This document shows, piece by piece, positions 59,964-64,000 of a stretch of 64,000 bases of DNA (positions are counted from its first letter, which is position 1; every line of letters begins with the position of its first letter). The stretch is from Chloroflexota bacterium (GTDB taxonomy: Bacteria > Chloroflexota > Dehalococcoidia > UBA1151 > TMED-70). The stretch lies in NCBI GenBank assembly GCA_002719425.1, contig PBHA01000010.1, forward strand, positions 102,165 to 166,164, in the 5' to 3' direction. A program made the position numbers and the translations under genes. A model generated the notes under the pieces. It searched no databases. It was not told where the DNA came from and worked only from the letters and a program-made list of their open reading frames with translations.

Positions 59964-62900
59964 TGTATTCATAAATTTTATAGTTATTTTTATCATAAAG
60001 CTTAGTAATTTTATCTCCTAATTTTTCCTCTAATCTTTTAGGAAATTCTGGAAAAAAATTACTCTCTAAAGATCCATAGATAATTAATCCAACATCATAG
60101 GATTCTAAGAAATCTTCTATGTACTGATTAGAATCTGTTTTATAAAATTCTTCAATTTGTTTCTTTCTAAGCGTTACTTGATTTTGATCTAGTGATCTCT
60201 GTTGTTTTTGATGCCAATCCCAACCTAATACACTCGGCAAACCAGTATTAATAGAGACTCTTGATGACCATGAGTATAAATCTGTTGAGTATTCTAAAAT
60301 AACTTTATTGTTTGATATATTTTTATTTATCCAATCAATTGCTTTATATGAGTCTGATAAGTTTAACCAATAACCTTCTTGAGAGTATTCTGCATTTAAC
60401 ATATATTTTGTTCCGTCTAATTCATAATAATCATTATTGAAACGATCCAAAAGTCTTGGTTTTATTGCATAAATTGGATAGGATATACCTATAAAAAAGA
60501 TAAGCGTAAAAGCAGAGATAAAAATATATTTTTTATAGTTTGAGTCAATTTCATTCAATATAAATGTAATGATAATACTCGAAGATAAATTTAAAAGAAT
60601 CCATGATTGAAAATTAAACTTAAAATAAGTGTTCATTCTATTGATATCTGTGTCAATAATCAGAAATTCTGTGAAAAGAGGTAATCCAAATCCCAAAGTC
60701 AACATAATTGATAGCCATAAAAAAAGCCTAAAATCATTTTCATAAAACTTAAACTTCAAAAAAACTAAAAACACTAAAGAAAAGATTATTAGAAGTAAAC
60801 TTAATATAGTCAAAAAATCATATAAAAATACAAAAATAATTATTAGTAATAATGTAGAAAATGTAACTATAACAAGTTGTTTTATAGAAAGCTTAAGTTT
60901 TGGATAAATTATTTGGATTCTTGATCTAAGGTTATGAAAATAAAAAGTAAGATAAATAAAAAATAAAGTTATTGGCAAAAATAATATTTGTAAAAAGGAC
61001 AAAATTGGAGTTTTCCATGTAGATAGAGATAATGAAAGGTCAGGCATTATGAAATTCAAATCAAAATTTAAAAAAAGCAATCGAGAAATTATCATATAAA
61101 AAATCAAATATATTGCAGACTTAACAATTTTGTAAGTAAGTTTATCATTACTAGTAAAATTCAATATAAGAATTGAAGTTGAAACTATCATTATAGCTAA
61201 GGGATAATCCCATGAATTTGTAGCCTTAATTAATCCAGTCAAAAATGACAGAAAAAATAATACAGAAAACTTTTTTATTACTATAAGTTTCGAAGAACTC
61301 TCATAATAAAATAAAAAGGAAACAGTAATAATTGAAATAATTATCGGAATACTTAATAAGTGAGCATGAAGGTCTGCAAATAAAAACGTAAAAAATGGAA
61401 ACTCATTTATCTCTAATCCACCAGAAACCATGCTAACAGTTCTGGTACTTCTCCAATAATCAAAATTATCTTGGTTTCCAAATATTATGTTAATAATTTG
61501 TATAATTGAGTCAAAATTTCCAAATATAAGTACAAATAAAATTCCAAATATTCCAGATATCAGAGGAGTTTTAAACCAATCTATTCTTAATCCCTTAGAT
61601 TTTTTATATAGATATGAAAAATTAGAAGAAAATGAAAAAATCGAAGCTGATGAAAATGCAAAAAAAGTAGGTATTGCAAGATTATATGAAATATTGGAAG
61701 GAATACCTGAAAGCTTTGAAACTAGAGCTACAAGATATTGTCCAAAATAATAATAATTCATGCTAAAACCACTAAACCAAGGATCATGTGGAGGGAAACT
61801 TGTACTCCTAAGTATTGCATTTAGGTATGCATAATCCATCGGTTTCTCCCCTCCTCTATATGGGTGCCATAGATCAGGATTTAGATATCTAATTATCAGG
61901 AAAAAAACAAAAGTTATCAAAAATATAAACTCAATTAAGAATATTTTTTCTTTTGATTTTGAAATATAAAAAAATATTTCATCTTTATTTTTTATAAAAA
62001 GAAAGAATGATATTAGCAAAGAAATTAACAATACTGCTAATAATTCAATAAATATAAAGTCTAAAAGTTTATTAGAAGATAAAAGCCAAATTATAAAACC
62101 AAATAAGATCAGACCAAAAAATTTATAAAATCCAAATCCAAAGTCAGGAAAGTTTAAGAATAATTTATAAAAAATAGGTAATGAAAAAAATGTAAAAATC
62201 TGGATTGTAATAAACCAAAATAAGATTTGTAATAGTAGGCTATATTCTGAAGAAAAGAATTGATCTTTGTAAGAATTTGAGCTCACTAAAGATTCATCTG
62301 ATTGAACTTTTTTATAAGGATAATTTGAAGAAAAATCATAATAATTTATATTATTAAAATCATCGAATCCAAATATTTCAAATAGTTTTTCTTGAGAATA
62401 TTTTTTATCATTCCTAAGAATAATTACATTTGGATGATCGTAAACAGAAAAGCTTTCATCTGACCATCCTAAATTAATGTTAAAATTAAATTTATCCTCA
62501 TAATCGGATATAATTTTGGGTTTTTCAATATCAACTCTCTCAAAATAATTTTCTGAATAGTTAACACCAAATAAATTCATTGATTGTTTTTGATAATTAA
62601 CTATATTAAATCCAAAATCTCCATTAAATACTTTTTCATAGAAAAGTTTAGATCCTGGATACCTATCTTCTAATCTTGGAATCGTTGCATAAAGCCTATT
62701 TGAATATAAAACATAATAGTCTGATTCAGATAGTTGCTGAAAAACTTTTAGAAATTTTTCAGGAGTATCAGGATTATACATTTCTAATCTTTCATGCGCC
62801 AAATTAAGACCTGATAAACGAGGGATAGACTCTTCCCAATGTTCTTGAATAATTATCTGATTTTGACTCGAATTATCACCTAACCAAATTGATGCTTTAT

Positions 62901-64000
62901 AGGCAGGATGCTCTGTGAGATAAATTCCGTTAATGTAAGAAAAAGTAAAATGAACACTTGGAATCAAAAAAAGAATTAATATCAAATATCTTATTTTTCT
63001 TGAAATGATTTTTTTTGAAATATATATATCTGCTAAAAATTTGATAAAAGAAACACCAAAAAAAATTAATATAGGAATCATGGGTAAGAAATATCTTGTA
63101 AATTTCACTTGAAATGATCCATTTATCAAAAAATAAGGTATTATCCAGATAAAAACTAGGAGCCCAAATAAAGATTTATTTTTAATTGAAATAATTAAGA
63201 AATAAAAGGAACCAAGAAAACAAATGATTGAAAGAAATGGTCCTAGCCCCCACTTAAAAATTTGCAGTACAGGATAAATAAAAGATTTGGTTTCATAATA
63301 CTGCCTTGTATAAGGAAAATCTAATATACCTCTTACCATCTTTGATTGTTCATTTACGTGTGATGCATAGGTAGAAAAATCTAAAAACATATATGGTTGA
63401 AAAATAAAAATAAAAATAGAAAAAGAAAAAATGAACACAATTAAATTCATAAAAAAGTTTGAGATTTTTTCTTGATTAATTTTTAGATAAAGAAAAAAAG
63501 AAACAGATATAGGTATAAGAAGAGTTATAAAAGAAAATTTAAATGCCATACCTAGAGCAAATAAAATTGCAAGAAAAATTGACTTTTTAATTGTTAGAGC
63601 GTAAATATTTTTATAGCTAAAATATAAGATCAAAAGTGAAAAATTTGTGATAAAAATATCGGTAGTAAAGAAATGACTATTCTGAATATTTATTAATGAT
63701 ATTGATGCCAAAAATGAAACTAACAGGCTCCAATTTTTGTCTAGTATAATCCTTGAAAATTTATACAAAAAAATTATAGTTATTGAATCAATTAAGGCTG
63801 AAAATATTCGGAGAGGAATTCTCAGATCATATATAGATGTATTTGAAAAAAAATTTGAAAATATACTAACTATTTTTACAAAATAAACAGGAAAGCTTCC
63901 ATAGTTAAACCATTTAGGATTCAAAGTACTAATTTCAGAATTAAAAAAATCTAAACTCTTAAGAGATAAAAAGCTTATATCATATCCATGCATCATAATT
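59947..64000 (-). CDS. GT39-like / DUF2298 (YYY) giant membrane protein, partial
   Basis: The right window edge cuts this gene. At least 1349 residues are visible, ending in a complete stop. The first 520 residues resemble a GT39-type lipid-linked-sugar glycosyltransferase: many helices, the LNPKWFNYGSFPVY and ENSHFFT-like loops (INIQNSHFFTTDIF), then a soluble domain. The second half, from about 620, is a DUF2298 domain with MDYAYLNAILRS, YYYFGQYLVA and NEFPFFTFLFADLHAHL. The conserved acidic loop expected at the start of GT39 is missing, and no stop occurs between the first Met and the edge, so the N-terminus lies outside. The fused form is typical of Chloroflexota. It may build cell-surface glycans. 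Confidence 0.85.
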   Translation of the reverse strand, partial: IMMHGYDISFLSLKSLDFFNSEISTLNPKWFNYGSFPVYFVKIVSIFSNFFSNTSIYDLRIPLRIFSALIDSITIIFLYKFSRIILDKNWSLLVSFLASISLINIQNSHFFTTDIFITNFSLLILYFSYKNIYALTIKKSIFLAILFALGMAFKFSFITLLIPISVSFFLYLKINQEKISNFFMNLIVFIFSFSIFIFIFQPYMFLDFSTYASHVNEQSKMVRGILDFPYTRQYYETKSFIYPVLQIFKWGLGPFLSIICFLGSFYFLIISIKNKSLFGLLVFIWIIPYFLINGSFQVKFTRYFLPMIPILIFFGVSFIKFLADIYISKKIISRKIRYLILILFLIPSVHFTFSYINGIYLTEHPAYKASIWLGDNSSQNQIIIQEHWEESIPRLSGLNLAHERLEMYNPDTPEKFLKVFQQLSESDYYVLYSNRLYATIPRLEDRYPGSKLFYEKVFNGDFGFNIVNYQKQSMNLFGVNYSENYFERVDIEKPKIISDYEDKFNFNINLGWSDESFSVYDHPNVIILRNDKKYSQEKLFEIFGFDDFNNINYYDFSSNYPYKKVQSDESLVSSNSYKDQFFSSEYSLLLQILFWFITIQIFTFFSLPIFYKLFLNFPDFGFGFYKFFGLILFGFIIWLLSSNKLLDFIFIELLAVLLISLLISFFLFIKNKDEIFFYISKSKEKIFLIEFIFLITFVFFLIIRYLNPDLWHPYRGGEKPMDYAYLNAILRSTSFPPHDPWFSGFSMNYYYFGQYLVALVSKLSGIPSNISYNLAIPTFFAFSSASIFSFSSNFSYLYKKSKGLRIDWFKTPLISGIFGILFVLIFGNFDSIIQIINIIFGNQDNFDYWRSTRTVSMVSGGLEINEFPFFTFLFADLHAHLLSIPIIISIITVSFLFYYESSSKLIVIKKFSVLFFLSFLTGLIKATNSWDYPLAIMIVSTSILILNFTSNDKLTYKIVKSAIYLIFYMIISRLLFLNFDLNFIMPDLSLSLSTWKTPILSFLQILFLPITLFFIYLTFYFHNLRSRIQIIYPKLKLSIKQLVIVTFSTLLLIIIFVFLYDFLTILSLLLIIFSLVFLVFLKFKFYENDFRLFLWLSIMLTLGFGLPLFTEFLIIDTDINRMNTYFKFNFQSWILLNLSSSIIITFILNEIDSNYKKYIFISAFTLIFFIGISYPIYAIKPRLLDRFNNDYYELDGTKYMLNAEYSQEGYWLNLSDSYKAIDWINKNISNNKVILEYSTDLYSWSSRVSINTGLPSVLGWDWHQKQQRSLDQNQVTLRKKQIEEFYKTDSNQYIEDFLESYDVGLIIYGSLESNFFPEFPKRLEEKLGDKITKLYDKNNYKIYEYNAEAK

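Noticed and set aside
1..64000. CRISPR arrays, insertion sequences, phage genes or attachment sites
   Set aside because: I saw no regularly spaced repeats, no transposase or integrase, and no direct repeats flanking the tRNA genes. The region looks like stable chromosome.

Overview
The window is about 64 kb of compact, AT-rich bacterial chromosome (roughly 30% GC by eye) with little intergenic space. The best fit is a marine Chloroflexota bacterium of the SAR202 type. The reasons are a giant GT39-DUF2298 membrane protein (a family typical of Chloroflexota), tandem paralogues of enolase-superfamily and amidohydrolase enzymes (catabolic paralogue expansion is a known SAR202 trait), a caa3-type oxidase cluster with CtaG, and many lipoproteins with low-GC codon use. 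This is an inference; no rRNA gene is present to confirm it.

Layout. 1-10.7 kb: transporters, a GNAT, two tandem enolase-superfamily enzymes, an FGGY kinase with an FAD oxidoreductase, and an ACR3 arsenite exporter. 10.8-13.5 kb: a B12-binding regulator with the CarH/LitR photoreceptor signature but a C-terminal XRE helix-turn-helix, divergent from a five-gene operon of an SDR and four very small proteins. 13.6-17.5 kb: an MFS exporter, two lipoproteins and SufS. 17.7-23.2 kb: a sulfur island, described below. 23.2-30.4 kb: a P1 peptidase, a DapA-like aldolase, AzlCD, tRNA-Val, small lipoproteins and two tandem amidohydrolases. 30.4-39.2 kb (minus strand): GlmS, an alpha/beta hydrolase, tRNA-Arg, two dehydrogenases, tRNA-Met and rdgB-moaA-rnhA-moaC. 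39.3-44.4 kb: coxBACD-ctaG. 44.4-49.5 kb (minus): pheST-moeA plus an unknown. 49.7-57.3 kb: a zinc-ribbon protein, then an aldo/keto reductase-trpS-trpEGDCF-DMT transporter run. 57.3-64 kb: a pentapeptide protein, glnA, a HAD hydrolase and the partial giant membrane protein.

The most striking system is the 520-base divergent region at 19025-19544. Each side carries a short Cys-rich leader ORF (core CICSCC on plus, CCCSSC on minus). Each leader is followed by an intrinsic terminator placed directly before the first gene, and each has an antiterminator segment overlapping the leader's last codons that is complementary to the 5' arm of that terminator. This is the architecture of translation-coupled amino-acid attenuation, here apparently sensing cysteinyl-tRNA. 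On plus it would control a YeeE/YedE-type sulfur transporter, an 81-residue protein, TusA, an exported two-domain rhodanese and an NHL propeller. On minus it would control a beta-propeller lipoprotein of higher GC than its surroundings.

The second system of note is the predicted light- and B12-responsive regulator at 11141-12031 and its divergent operon of small proteins. Other curiosities are an SDR and a DapA-like protein that each lack the catalytic Tyr, a glutamine synthetase without the adenylylation Tyr, and a tRNA-Arg with anticodon GCG.
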